A stretch of DNA of 64,000 bases from assembly GCF_033118175.1 (NCBI RefSeq), contig NC_083714.1, positions 9,424,001-9,488,000 of the forward strand. Direction: 5' to 3'. This DNA is from Dama dama. Lineage: Eukaryota > Chordata > Mammalia > Artiodactyla > Cervidae. The notes under the pieces are model-generated. The model saw nothing but the letters and a program-made list of their open reading frames with translations, was not told the origin of the DNA and did no database searches. Every line of letters starts with the position of its first letter. Within the stretch, counting starts at the first letter, position 1. Made by a program: the position numbers and the translations under genes. Positions 33,516 to 45,590 of the stretch are shown here, piece after piece.

Positions 33516-35096
33516 TTCAGGGGAGGGAAGAGGGACTGAACTGAACTGAACTGATTTACAGGAAAATGGACAGAGTCAGGGAGAGAGAACACATGGACTG
33601 AGAAGAGCTGAGGCTCAGGACACAGCTACACAAGGTGGCAGCGCAGCTCCCTGGTGGAACCAGCACCAGGGCTCTAGAGTCAGGAGGAGCTATTCTTGAA
33701 AGTGGGCTGTGGGGCTATGTGGCACTCTAGGCAAAATCTGGTACCTTCCCTGTGATCAGCTGCCACAACTGGGGATAATGGGCATGAGTGAGGACCCGAG
33801 ATGCTCCAGGTAAAGCACCTGCAGACAGGAAGCCTCTCCACTCCTGCTTTATCGGTAATGCCTCCTTCTCCAACCACCACCCCCGCCAGCCCCCACCTTC
33901 CAGAGCTGTCGGGTCCCTCTGGGCTAGGGGCGAGGGAGTGGGGTGGGGGACCTGGCTCGGGTGATGCAATGCTCACATGACTGGCTGGGCACTGACGTGG
34001 GGAGCAGCCCCCATGCCCGCCCTGCCCGCACAGAACCAGTTCCCAGAGCTGCCCGGGTGAGGAGCGAGAGGGCTTAGGCAAGCCCAAGGAGGCACAGACC
34101 TGGCCCGGGCCCCACAGGTCAGTGTGAAAGTGGCCACTGCTGGCGTCCTGGGCAGGGGTGGAAGCTGATGGGACTAGGATCCAGGAGCAGCGGGGAGAGA
34201 CGGGGAGGGAGGAGGGGGTCCCGAGATGAATGAGGAGAATGGCGAGGCACAACATGGGCAGGTGGCCCCGTCTCCTCCTCGATGGCCCTTCTCTGTGCCC
34301 TCCACCCATTTTTGAGCCTGAAATTGCGGGGGGGAGGGGATGTCCCCGCAGTGCGACGGTGAAACGTAGACAAATTCTGAAAATAATTCCTTTTCACACT
34401 CTGAGCCCAGGAGGAAAGAACTGACCTCACGTAAAGGGGTAGAGATGCGGCGGGTTGCTTGTGCATGAGGAAGACACAGAGATCCAAGATAGTTTGGAAA
34501 GCATCCTGGTCTGGTGCCTGAGGCCTGAAAAGTAATGGTGGGTGGGATGCAGGAGAGGTAGGGGAAAAATTGTAGGATGAGGAGGGCTCGGATTCAGGAA
34601 AGGGACCCCAGTCCATGGACTGTGCAGTCCCTCTCCATCTCCTGTCTGTCTGCAGGTCTGCATGTCTGTTCCCAACACTCTGCAAGACTAGAAAAGGAGG
34701 AGGAACCTGGCCAGAATCCCTGTAGGTCAGTGAAAAAGGGGAGGGCACTGGACAGGGGCTGGGGGGCACAGCTTGGGTAGCATTTGAGGGCCCCACTTCC
34801 CATCCCCCCACCAGATACAATATACACCCTCCCCGCCATGCTAAAGTATGGTACAAGGTGGCAGGGCCTTCCAGGGAATGGTTGGCTCTCAGTGCAGGAG
34901 GAATGGTGGGGTAAAGGGTAGGCAGAAGGCAAACTAGGCCGGGCCAGGTCAGGGGACCCCTGATGCGGGTGAGATGCCAGTGCTGTCCAGACCCGTCTGC
35001 CACCCAAGCCCTCAGTCTCCCTTGTCTCCTCTTTGTCTCTTCTCCCCTCACCACCACCCTTATCTCCCAGGACAGGAAAAGGAGGGGACATCTCAA

Positions 35097-35717
35097 ATGG
35101 AAAAACTGCAATGTAAATGAAGGAAAGTTGGAAAGTGAGGAAAGCCAGAAGATGAAGTAGAGCCTGAAAATGAAGGAAAATCAGATGAGAAAGAAAAGCC
35201 GGAAGTGGAGGGGAAGTCAGAATAGGAGTGAGAGCTCCAGAATGAGGGACAGCCAGACGATGAGAGACAAACCGCAGATGAAGGACAACCAGCAAATGAG
35301 GGGAAGAAAGAAAATCAAGGCAAGTTCGAAGCTGAGGGAAACCCACTCAAGAAGGGCAAGCCAGAGTCCCAGGCAAAGTCAGAGAGCCAGTCACGTGCTG
35401 CCGAAAAGTGCCCTGCTGAAGATTATGTGCCCCAGAAGGCAAAAAGAAAAACGGACAGGACGATGGAGGATTCCCCCAAGGACTATCAGGACAACTTACA
35501 GGAAAGGCATCTGGGAGGTGAGGAGATGCTGAAAGAATGTGGAGATCTGTCAAGGACTCAGCTTGAAGAGCTAAGGAAAAGACAGAAAATGGGTGGATTT
35601 CATTGGATACAAAGAGATGTACAGGATCCATTCACCTCAAGGGGGCAACGAGGTGTCAAGGGAATGAGGGGAGGAGGGAGGAGCCAAAGGGGCTTACATG
35701 ATATCCCATATCGTTAA
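35097..35717 (+). pseudogene. TCEAL3: TCEAL3/5/6-type coding exon with disrupted N-terminal part
   Basis: The ATG at 35097 is in the family position (MEKL), but the same frame meets TGA at 35118 and 35136, TAG at 35223 and TGA at 35229. Between 35110 and 35140 the family sequence (NEGKLESE) continues in another frame, so a compensating pair of small indels explains the first two stops. After 35231 the frame is open for 161 codons and strongly conserved: PQKAKRKTDR, then SPKDYQDNLQERHLGGEEML, RKRQKMGGFHWIQRDVQDPF and RGLHDIPYR. These mark the TCEAL3/5/6 branch; position next to TCEAL4 suggests TCEAL3. The first usable ATG inside the open part is 35463, which would give only the C-terminal domain. 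Human TCEAL3 is about 200 residues. Possible assembly error or recent loss. Confidence 0.82.
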
Positions 35718-35943
35718 TGCCTTGGTATTTGATTCTGGTTTCTTTGATGAGAATATCACTGACCCTGCTTTCCCTGGCAGTCACTTGCCAGGCTGTGTGC
35801 TTTATCCTCAAGCTGATACTTTGCTTTAGGTGTCACTGTCCTTACCAGCAGCCATTTGATCCAACTGTGTTGGATCTGTGTTTCAGTAGGGGGTTTTCAC
35901 CCATGTTCATGAAAGAGATGTTCATGGTACACTATAAAAGAAC

Positions 35944-35949
35944 AATAAA
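35944..35949 (+). terminator. TCEAL3: Polyadenylation signal of the TCEAL3-like locus
   Basis: Canonical AATAAA about 230 bp after the stop codon. Confidence 0.6.
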
Positions 35950-35999
35950 AAAGCACTTTTCAGAACCAAATGTATAGTATCAAATCAGTTTTGTAAAAG

Positions 36000-36208
36000 G
36001 GCTTCCCTGGTGGCTCAGACTGTAAAGAATTCGCCTGCAATGCAAGAGACCTAGGTTTGATCCCTAGGTCTGGAAGATCCCCTGAAGGAGGAAATGGCTA
36101 CCCACTCCAGTATTCTTGCCTGGGAAATCCCATGGACAGAGAAGCCTGGTGGGCTACAGTCCATGGGATCACAAAGAGTCAGACATGACTGAGTGACTAA
36201 CACTTCAC
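36000..36208 (+). mobile_element. Bov-tA SINE
   Basis: Full-length plus-strand copy flanked by the perfect duplication TTTGTAAAAG (35990-35999 and 36209-36218). The target is in the 3' flank shared with TCEAL4, which has no SINE there, so insertion followed the duplication. Confidence 0.95.
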
Positions 36209-36218
36209 TTTGTAAAAG

Positions 36219-37689
36219 TAGTAAATGTTTGCATAATGCATTTGTGCACAGAAGAAAACCATGAAAACTAAAAACTAGGTGATAGTTTTTTCCTACATTG
36301 TAGCCAGAAAATAGGTCTTGCTTGTACTTAAAGATGAGTCCAATCATTAGATGGTACCTCCATATCATTCCTCCACAGGTATGTCCAGCCCCATGTCTTC
36401 CCTTAGTTGTAACTATGTCAGTGGGCACTGCCAGCCCTTCTCCTGGGTCCTCTACCATCCTATGGCTCCCAACATGTGTGATTGTTTTTCTTGTCTTTGC
36501 TCACTCATCTCTACTTTTTCTTAAATGATGTTTGTCATAATAAAAAAATTCCTAGAAATCAATACATGATAAAAAAAAATTGAAATGTTCAGTGAGCTTA
36601 TGAGGGCAATGAAGATTCCTGTTGTCAGACTGTAAAATGATAAGTAAAACATTACATCTAGGACTCATAGCTAAAGGAATCAACCTGACAGTTACAACAG
36701 ATCCAGTGCTCTAAAGGTCAGTCTTGTCATCTGTGAAATGGGAATAAAACTTGCCTCACAATCTGCTGAGTGGATCAGATGAGGTACTGAATATGTTAGC
36801 TGTGTTGGGAAAGCTACTTTGTAGCAGTAGGACTCTGAACCTTGTCAGACACTCAGGAGACAGCTGAGGGTAGGTCTCACCTATACCTAGGAACAAGTCT
36901 AAGCAGCTGAGACGAGACTGCCACTCTTCTCTGGATACTACCATATCTGCTGGGCATTCCTGCTCTGCTGGGCCCTGTACCCTCTGCTGACAGGTATTGA
37001 TATGATGGAGTCCTTATGGTGACAAAGCCCCTCTGGTTCCCTTTAGTCCCCAAAGGGTCAAAGCCCCTATTGACTTCTATAGGAATGTGGGTAAACGCCT
37101 TCTTCCAACTTCAGAGTTGTATCTACTCTGGTGGCACTGCCCCAGGGCAGTTTGGGCTCCATTATATTACATATTTCTTAGCAACATAGTCATTAACATT
37201 TTAGTTTATTTTATATTTGCTTATAGTAGTTTCTTATCTCTTACAGGACTCATATATTTTGGGTCCCCTGGGGATTGTATCCTGAGACACATCTATGGAT
37301 AAAACAATTGATAATTATTTGAACTACACACCACAGTACCTCAGGGAAGCCATATCTAAATTTATATACCATTCTTAGTGTGAGTTTTCTCTCTAAAAAG
37401 TCTCCTGGTTGGTTTCCTACGTAAATTCAAAGGACTTGTCCACACATAATCAGAGAGGGTTACACAACTGAGTTTCAAACGGAAAATATCCCTTCCCATT
37501 CCAGACCAATTCCAACTAAAAACTGTAACAGTGCTCTTAAAAATATTAAAAACTCTTAATGTTAGGGATTTTAATTTAACCCACTAGTATGTCGCTTTTT
37601 CCAAATGAGGACTTTCTTATTCACATATGTTTAATAAATTATGTGAGACATATACTTAATTAATTATGATTGAATCAGAAGCCCTGAGT
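36219..37689. other. Non-coding flank of the TCEAL3-like locus
   Basis: Up to about 37235 it is the duplicate of the TCEAL4 3' flank. From there to 37689 I recognise nothing. Confidence 0.5.
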
Positions 37690-38495
37690 TAAAAAAAGAT
37701 ACCCTATTCATGGATTAGAAGACTTGATAGTGTTAATATGGTAATTCTCTCCAAAAGTTATCTATAAATATCTATAATATATGGAAAAGCAAAGGACACT
37801 GGATAGCCAAAATATTTTGAAAATGAAGAACACAGCTGAAGGACTTGTTGCCTGATTTCAGGGCTAACTAAAACTATGGTAATCAAGACTATGTAGTATG
37901 GCATAAGGATAGACACATAGATTGATGGAATAAGACACAGTCCAAAAGTAGACCCACATGTATATCGTCAATTCATGTTTTAAAAAGGACCCACAGGACA
38001 AAAAAAAAAAAAAAAGGACCCACAGGAATTCAGTGGAGAAAGACTTTTCAACAAATGATACTGGAACAACTAACTGTATGTCATCTTGGTGAGTTTGGAC
38101 TGCTATAACAAAAATACCACAGGCAGGAATTCTTCATAGTTCTGGAGTGTGGACCCATGATCAAGATGCTGGCAGATTTGGTATCTAGTAGGGGTCAGAT
38201 TCCTGGTTCATAACCAGATATCTTCACATGACAGAAGGGGCAAGGGAGCTTTCTGGAGTCATTTTCATAATGAAACTAATTCCTCATGAGGGCTCCACTT
38301 ACATGGCTTAATTGCCAAAGGCCCTGCTTCCAAATACCATCCAACTGGATGAATTTTGCAGTTACACAAACATTCAGTCTATAGCAGACATCAATATACA
38401 AAAAAAGTACCCTTACCTCACACCATATACAAAACATGAATTAAAAATGGCTCACAGAACAAAAATGTAAAACCCCAAATTACAAAAACTTTATT
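37690..38495 (+). mobile_element. L1 ORF2 C-terminal fragment, interrupted
   Basis: Plus-strand L1 text (CCTATTCATGGATTAGAAGA; GGAACAACTAACTGTATG) resumes at about 38395 (CCTTACCTCACACCATATAC) after an inserted element. A local direct repeat GGACCCACAGGA flanks an A run at 37984-38030. Confidence 0.8.
38086..38394. mobile_element. Old ~310-bp interspersed element inserted in L1
   Basis: Starts near GGACTGCTATAACAAAAATA, contains GACAGAAGGGGCAAGGGAGC and ends near CATTCAGTCTATAGCAG. It is a widespread mammalian repeat by its look; I cannot name the family with confidence. Confidence 0.5.
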
Positions 38496-38501
38496 TAGAG
38501 A

Positions 38502-38630
38502 ATTCCTAGGTGATCCCAGTGGTTAGGATTCTGAGCTCTCACTGCCAAGGGCCTGGCTTCAATCCCTGGTCAGGGAACTAAAATCCCATAAGCCACGTGA
38601 TGTGGCCAAAAAAACCAAAATAAAATAAAA
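38502..38630 (+). mobile_element. CHR-2-type SINE
   Basis: GAGAATTCCTAGGTGATCCC to TGTGGCCAAAAAAACC. Confidence 0.85.
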
Positions 38631-38744
38631 ATTAAAATTTCATTTAAAGATAGGAACAATATGGAATAGTTTGTTGTTTCAGAGTAAACTATTATTGTTT
38701 ATTAATTCTGAAGTAATTTAAAGATTTTGTATTGTAATTTTTTA

Positions 38745-39053
38745 TTTTAGGCTGCACTGGGTCTTCATTGCTGCTTGGGCTTTTTTCTAGTTGCGGTGAG
38801 TGAAGGTTAAGCTACTCTTTGTTGCAGTGCACAGGCTTCTTATTGTGGTGGCTTCTCTTGTTGCTGAGCACAGGGTCTAGGGCACTCGGGCTTCAGTAGT
38901 TGCGGTATGTGAGTTCTAGAGCACAGGCTTAATAGTTGAGGTGCACAGGTTTAGTTGCTCCACAGCATGTGGGATCTTCCCGAACCAGGGATTGAACTTG
39001 TGTTTCCTGCATTGGCAGGCGGATTCTTTACCATTGAGCCACCAGGAAAGCCT
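38745..39053 (-). mobile_element. CHR-1-type long SINE
   Basis: Reverse complement with GGCTTCAGTAGTTGCGG, TTTAGTTGCTCCACAGCATG and the ending GCCACCAGGAAAGCC. Confidence 0.88.
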
Positions 39054-39920
39054 AGTTCAAAGATTTTTGAAATGAATTTTCTGCCACTATCTACTTCATA
39101 AGTTTCAGAGGTTTCTTCTACTAAGAAATGGGAAAGGCAAATGCTAATTATAAAATATTACATGTGGACAATAAAATTTAAGATATCATTAGAAAAATAG
39201 GGAAAAGGATAATCCTGGATTAGCATATGACATGAATTTGTGCCATATGACAATTTAAGATAATAACTGGACAATGAGGGTATTGACAAATTTCTGTGAA
39301 GTTCAAACAAGTCTAGAATATCTATATTAGTAACATATATCCATACATATATAACCTAAGAAAGCATAATATTTCTTATTTGACAATGTTTACCATGGAA
39401 TTTAAATACCAAAAAAACCCTCTAATTGTTTTAACATGTCTTTTATAAAGTGAGAGACAACTTTTTTTGAGATTTTCTAAGGACCCTCTGGGAAATTTCA
39501 AAACCAGTTTGAGGTCAAAAAGATTCCATTTAGATTTTTATTTTGGGAAGCTGCCAAAAATGTCAAAAAGTTTGAACATTTGATTAAACAGGATCACAAG
39601 TCAATATGAAACAATACTTATCTATTTAACCAAAGGGACAATCAAAAAAATTTTAAGGTAAATACACAAGGTTACAAAACTGAATGAAAATATAGCTCTT
39701 TTCACATTGAGAAGACTCAGTTCTCCCACATAATCAAAGACCTGATAAAGACAACATGAAACAAAAAATTCTTTGGTAAGACAAAATCTTTGCTTTCCAG
39801 GAAGATTACCCAAAAGGTAAAGAAAAACATTTCACAATCTCTTATCAAGAGAAGACCAATAGTCCAAAAGACTTTTTCTTTTTAACGGAGAGAAAGCCAA
39901 ACTTTTTTTGTACCATTGTA
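39054..39920. other. Unassigned AT-rich stretch
   Basis: Nothing recognised. Confidence 0.35.
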
Positions 39921-39987
39921 CTCCTCCCTCCCTCCCTCCCTTTCTCCCTGCCTCCCTCCCTCCCTTCCTTCCTTCCCTTTCTTTTTT
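39921..39987. repeat. Polypyrimidine microsatellite
   Basis: CTCC/TTCC-rich run directly next to a CHR SINE, probably grown from its tail. On the other strand it is GGGA/GGAA-rich. Confidence 0.85.
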
Positions 39988-39989
39988 TC

Positions 39990-40099
39990 TTGCCATACCT
40001 CTAAGCAGGCTAGATCTCACTTCCCTGACCATGGATCGAATCCTTTCCCCCTGCAGCAGAAGCATGGAGTCTTAACCACTGGACTGTCAGGAAAGTCCT
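39990..40099 (-). mobile_element. CHR-2-type SINE
   Basis: Reverse complement: CCTGACCATGGATCGAATCC and CCACTGGACTGTCAGGAAAG. Confidence 0.82.
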
Positions 40100-41510
40100 T
40101 GTACCACTGTACTTTTGATGTTAAAGCTCATTCTTTAAAAAACTTATAAATAAATCCATTCTAATCTTAGCCATCTTGACCACACATAAAATTCCTTTCC
40201 CAAGATTCTGTTTACTGAAACTTTCTACCCACTCAGCCAGTTTTTTTCCTGTATTTTCCTCAGGTTTTTTTTCCTGTATTTTCCTCTTCCTCATTCTAGA
40301 ATACCCAGTCTTTTGACTTTAGAACAAAATTACTCCTTTTCCCTTAACAAAAACATGTCTTTCATACTTCTTATCCAAAACACACATCCTACTTTTTTTT
40401 TTTTACCTACTTTTCGTACACAGTTGTTTCCTTTTACCCTTATTGTTTCTAGTATTTTTAATTACATATATAGATTAGCATTCTTAACCCTTAGAAACCT
40501 TAATTTCTAGAGAAACTAAAAAGTAAACAATTGAGGACTGCCTGTTACTTAAGCATTCTATGATTGGCAAATTTATAAATATATTTCATAATTTCTAAAA
40601 GCATATTCTTCCTGACAGTGAATTTTCCAATACTGCACAACACATGTTTGCTGATACATCCAAAAATCTTCAGTTCCTTTATGAGAAGATGCCAAAGTAG
40701 ATAAACCTATGTTTAGCAGTCTGTTTCAGTATTTTATTTTATCTGAAAATGATCTATATATTCAATGCATATCCATCATTAGTTAATATAACTTTTAAGT
40801 TTTCAAGTTATCAAAAAGATTTTTGAAACTATTTTTAAGTACACATACCATGAAACATAATTACTGTTGAAAAGTTCATATATGAAGTTTTATCTTAATT
40901 ACATCTATGTAATTAACCTTTTAGATTACTCATGAAAACTTCTTGAGGCATTAAATAGCTAACCATCATCTTAAATTATTTTTCTTTCTAACAAATCCTG
41001 TAACAGAGATAATATGACTTTTAGTAAACCTGGATAGAAAAAGCTGTGTTTGCATCATATTTAATGCTGATAACTCTGAAGACATGCCTGTTTTAATTAA
41101 ACCAATGAAGTTAGACTAACTTTTATTTATGAAAGATTATCCTAGACCACATGAACTTGAAAAATATTTGGGCTAATTTCTGTATTTCTGAGAGAATACT
41201 TAAAAAAAAAATTACTGGATCAACAGCCCAACTTTCAATTATCCAAATTCCTATATTAAGATTCAGGGGATTCTAAATTGCATGATTTATTAGCATAAAC
41301 AAGTGTAAATTTTCTCTTCAGGAAGTTTACATCATCCTAACCCTACAGTCATTTTGGTGAATAGTCTGTCTACATAGTAAAAAATAGCCAGGTACAAAAT
41401 GAGTGCAGACATGAAAAAAAAATTCAGCAGAAACAACACACAGCAAATACAGATCTATAGGAGTTCCAGATATTGGAATTACAAGACTCAATTTAAAAAT
41501 AATTTTTCTG
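40100..41510. other. Unassigned AT-rich stretch
   Basis: No gene. A short direct repeat, TTTTTTTCCTGTATTTTCCTC, occurs twice in tandem near 40241-40287. Confidence 0.4.
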
Positions 41511-41511
41511 G

Positions 41512-41648
41512 GAATTCCCTGGCAGTCCAGTGGTTAAGACTGCACTTCCACTGCCACAACAAGGGCTGTGTTTGATCCTTTGTTGGGAAACTAAAATCCC
41601 ATCTGCTGTGCAATGCAGCTAATAATAATAATAATAATAATAATAATT
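41512..41648 (+). mobile_element. CHR-2-type SINE with (TAA)n tail
   Basis: GGAATTCCCTGGCAGTCCAG start and a TAA trinucleotide run at 41620-41647. Confidence 0.88.
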
Positions 41649-41744
41649 TTTCATACTAAATAGGAGATAAAAGACTGACTCATGGAAGTTTTAGCCAGTA
41701 ACTAGAAAGTATAAAAAACATGAAATAGGGCATTCTAGAACTAA

Positions 41745-41817
41745 ATTTTTTTAATTCACTTTTCATTATAGTTGAATTACAATGTGTTAATTACTGCTGT
41801 ACAGTGAAGTGACTTAG

Positions 41818-41853
<36 letters not shown>

Positions 41854-42420
41854 CTTTCCATTGTGGTTTTTCACAGGATATTGAGTATAATTCCCTGTGC
41901 TATAAGTAGGACCTTGCTGTTACATGCCAGTCTGCATCTGCTAATCCCAAACTCCCAATTCAACCCTCTCCCACCACCATCCCCCTTGGCAGCCACCAGT
42001 CTATTTTCTATGTCCCCAGTTCTGTTTCTGTTTCATAGATAGGGTCATTTGTGTCATATTTTAGATTCCACATATAAGTGATATAATATGGTATCTGTCT
42101 TTATCTTTCTGACTTACTTCACTCGGTATGATAATCTCTAGTTGCACCCATGTTGCTGCAAATGGCATTATTTCATTCTTTTTTATGGCTGAGTAGTATT
42201 CCACTGTATATATGCATGACATCCTCTTTATCCATTCATCTGTCAATGGACATTTAGGTTGTTTCCAAGTCTTGGCTATTGTAAATAATGCTGCAGTGAA
42301 CGTTGGGGTGCACGTGTCTTTTTGAATTACAGTTTTGTTTCTACTATCCTGATCATTTACAATATCTATAAGCATTTTTGAGACAAATAGAGCAAATTTA
42401 GGATTTGGTAAAAATGATAG
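41745..42420 (-). mobile_element. Ruminant L1 3' end incl. ORF2 C-terminus
   Basis: The minus translation gives ORF2's C-terminus (DEWIKRMSCIYTVEYYSAIK; KNEIMPFAATWVQLEIIIPS). The 3' UTR follows, with a TA microsatellite at 41822-41850. Confidence 0.92.
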
Positions 42421-42654
42421 ATAGGCTTTAATTGCTTCTAGAGCCACAAATTGAGTTCTCTAAAAGACTCAATTTGTAAGACAAGTACAATTATTTTTAA
42501 TTCTTAAAAGAATTGGGTTGAAACCTGAATGATATCAAGAGGCTAGCCCACCCATCCAACTATCTTCAATTAGCTTCTTTATATCAGGGAGAAGATATCC
42601 AACTAAGACAGAAATCAAAAGAATCATATGTTCTAGATTTAGAGCTGTATTATT

Positions 42655-43235
42655 GGACTTTATTTTCTTGGGCTCTAAAATCACTGCAGATGGTGGCTGC
42701 AGCCATGAAATTAAAAGATGCTTGCTCCTTGGAAGAAAAGCTATGATCAACCTAGACAGTATATTAAAAAGCAGAGACGTTACTTTGCTGATAAAGGTCC
42801 ATCTAGTCAAAGCTATCTTTTCCAGTAGTCATGTATGAATGTGAGAGTTGGACTATAAAGAAAGCTGAGAACCAAAGAATTGATGCTATTGAGCTGTGGT
42901 GTTGGAAAAGACTCTTGAGAGTCCCTGGGACTGGAAGGAGATCCAACCAGTCAATCCTAAAGGAGATCAGTCCTGAATATACATTGGAAGGACTGATGCT
43001 GAAGCTGAAACTCAGTGAAGAGCTGACTCATTGGAAAAGATCCTGATGCTGGGAAAGATTGAAGGCAGGAGGAGAAGGGGACGACAGAGGATGAGATGGT
43101 TGGATGGCATCACTGACCCGATGGACATGAGTTTGAGCAAGCTCTGGGAATTGGTGATAGACAGGGAAGCCTGGTGTGCTGCAGTCCATGGGGTTGCAAA
43201 GAGTTGGACATGACTGAGCAGCTGAACTGAACTTA
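42655..43235 (+). mobile_element. BovB LINE 3' part
   Basis: DFIFLGSKITADGGCSHEIK through YECESWTIKKAENQRIDAIE to the 3' end GACTGAGCAGCTGAACTGAA. A deletion joins KLKL to SEELTHW. Confidence 0.92.
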
Positions 43236-43335
43236 TCTTTGGAATGTTTTAGTAAATCTTCCCACAAAGACTTCAGAAGGTCTCATTTTGTTTTTTGTGC
43301 TCTGGGTACATAGTTTCATTTTAGATTAGGGTGCT

Positions 43336-43546
43336 GGTGGTGGTTTTGTCACTAAGTCGCATCCAACTCTTGTGATCCCATGGACTGTAGCCTGCTAGGC
43401 TCCTCTGTCCATGGGATTTTTCAGGCAACAATACTGGAGTGGTTTGCCATTTCCTTCTCCAGGAGATCTTCCCAACCCAGGAATCGAACCCGGATCTCCT
43501 GCACTGCAGGCAGCTTCTTTACTGACTGAGCTATCAGGGAAGTCCT
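43336..43546 (-). mobile_element. Bov-tA SINE
   Basis: Minus-strand copy, GTCACTAAGTCGCATCCAAC to TGAGCTATCAGGGAAGTCC. Confidence 0.92.
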
Positions 43547-44976
43547 TGCTTAGGGGAAAGGCCTAAAAATGTTCCTATTAGGCTGTGAATATCAGCTTCC
43601 AATTTGGCAAACTTCTGACCAGAGCTTCCTTTAAAGAAAAATTTTCTCAAATATCTTATAAGGTTTTCAGAAACAGTAAATATTCCTGGCAGTTTTGAAC
43701 TCTTTAATTTTTTTCCCTTTACCTTTAAGTCAAATATATACCTATCAAGTTATTTCCAACCAAAATCAATAAGCCTTTTATGGATTAACCATGGACACTT
43801 CAAGCATCCCCAAAGATGGTAAAAAGATGTAGTTTTCCCATTATCCAGGACCACTTGCAACGACAACCAAAGGAAAGAAAGACTTGGACAATTCCCCTGA
43901 GAGCTAGCAACAATCAGTAAGACACTAGCTGCAAATGGAGTGCAAGTCACATTTCTGTCTGGCCATATTCTTGGGGGTCCAAACCTGACAGTTCAGCTGC
44001 CTGTACATGTAAGCAGTGACAACTTGTGCTTCCCAGCAGGAAGAAACCCAAGCTAGTTCCTCAGTACACAAAATGAGAGACAGGCAGGAAAGTAATAGTT
44101 GTCATTGGGGTGGAAAGGATTAATAACAAATGGGTATCCCCAAACCAAACTCACAGAAGTCTGAATTTAGAAAAGAAGGAACACCATAAAATTTTACTTT
44201 CCTCTCTTAATTGGACACTACAGATTGAGATCCAGGACAGCTGAGTTGGTAAGGATTCTTACTTTTCACTGGCTTCCATCTTTTTCCTGGAGTTCTATCT
44301 ATAGGCTCTAGAACAAATGACATGTCCCAGAGGGTCTCATTTGGGTCATCAGAAATTGCAGGGGAAGAAAAATAATATTCTCCCTACCCTTCTGAGTATT
44401 TGGCTGATAACTGTTTTTCTCTAGGACATCTCATAAATAGATGAGCTCATCTAGGCTAAAACTTTCTCACTGTGGCCACTGTAATTAAAAGATTATCTTT
44501 GGCAAAATTAAACCATTTGTTCAGAAAAACATGTTTGGAGATCTTAATTTTTATACACATCTATACTTAATATGCATAATATACATATTTATATTTAATT
44601 TTTATATATACATATAATTCCAGTTAACTGGAATCCCAGATGGAGGAGTTTCTGACTCTTCGGACTTGAAGAAACCCATTTTTTCTTTTTCTCTCTTAAA
44701 ACAAAATGTATTTACTTGAAGCCTCACACTGGCCCAGTCCAGTTTGTTGGACCAGTCCAACTGCAGACCCAGTCTAGAAAAAGAAATGCTCAAGTGAAGT
44801 CAGCTCACTCATTATGCAAAAACAGTAGAGCTTGGATATCCAAGAGGGACTTATTCATGACCCCCAGAGACAGCAAGAAGGCAATGAACCAGTGGGATCA
44901 GCAGGTATCTGCTCTTGCTCATTGTTCCTTAGGACCATTGGTGATCTCCTTTGGATACCACCAGGACAATTAAAGG
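43547..44976. other. Unassigned stretch
   Basis: No coding or repeat family recognised. The part at 43920-44400 reads like an ancient repeat or LTR internal sequence but I cannot name it. Confidence 0.35.
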
Positions 44977-44977
44977 G

Positions 44978-45194
44978 CTTCCCATGTGACGTTAGTGGTA
45001 AAGAACCCACCTGCCAATGCAGGAGACATAAGAGACGTGGGTACAATCCCTGAGTCAGGAAGATCCACTGGAGAAGGAAATAGCAGGCCACTCCAGTATT
45101 CTTGCCTGGAGAATCCCATGAATAGAGGAACCTGGAGGGGCTACAGTCCATAGGGTAGCAAAGAGTCAGACATGACTGAGTGACTAAGCACACA
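44978..45194 (+). mobile_element. Bov-tA SINE
   Basis: Full-length plus-strand copy, GGCTTCCCATGTGACGTTAG to CATGACTGAGTGACTAAGC. Confidence 0.92.
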
Positions 45195-45242
45195 GGACAA
45201 TTAAAAAATATACTGAAGCATATTAAACATTTTATAGTTTAT

Positions 45243-45590
45243 CTGGGGCTTTCCCAGTGGCTCTGTGGTAAAGAATTCACCTGCCAATGCAGGAGACACA
45301 GGTCTGATGCCTGATTCGGTAAGATCCCGCATGTCGCAAGGCAGCTGAGCCTGTGCACTACAGCTACTGAGCCTGTACTCTAGAACCCAGAAGCCACAAC
45401 AGTTGAGCCTATATGCTGCAACTACTGAAGCCCGCACACCTTAGAGCCTGTGCTCTGCAACAAGAGAAGGCACCACAGTATGAGAAACCCTCACACCACA
45501 ACTAGAGAAGTAGCCCCCACTCACTGCAATTAGAGAAAAGTCCATGCACAGCAACAAAGACCCAGCACAACCCAAAATAAATATTTTTGA
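45243..45590 (+). mobile_element. CHR-1-type long SINE
   Basis: GGGGCTTTCCCAGTGGCTCT to CCCAGCACAACCCAAAATAA. Confidence 0.88.

Larger units (their letters stand above)
33925..35950 (+). pseudogene. TCEAL3: TCEAL3-like locus, processed as a unit: promoter, exons 1-3
   Basis: Collinear duplicate of the TCEAL4 locus with introns, so not a retrocopy. The promoter block at about 33957-33990 has CACATG (33974-33979) where TCEAL4 has CACGTG. The exon 1 donor is CAG|GTCAGTG (GT at 34118). Exon 2 is 34656-34725 (acceptor CTGTCTGCAG, donor TAG|GTCAGTG). The exon 3 acceptor ends at 35070 (TATCTCCCAG). AATAAA is at 35944-35949. Every splice signal that I can see is intact, so a spliced transcript remains possible even though the coding start is broken. 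Confidence 0.8.

Noticed and set aside
34119..35111. 330-codon minus-strand open frame across the TCEAL3-like locus (also 250 and 209 codons nearby)
   Set aside because: Antisense of a GC-rich, stop-poor region containing plus-strand exons with good splice sites. The translation is low-complexity Pro/Ser-rich and shows no family.
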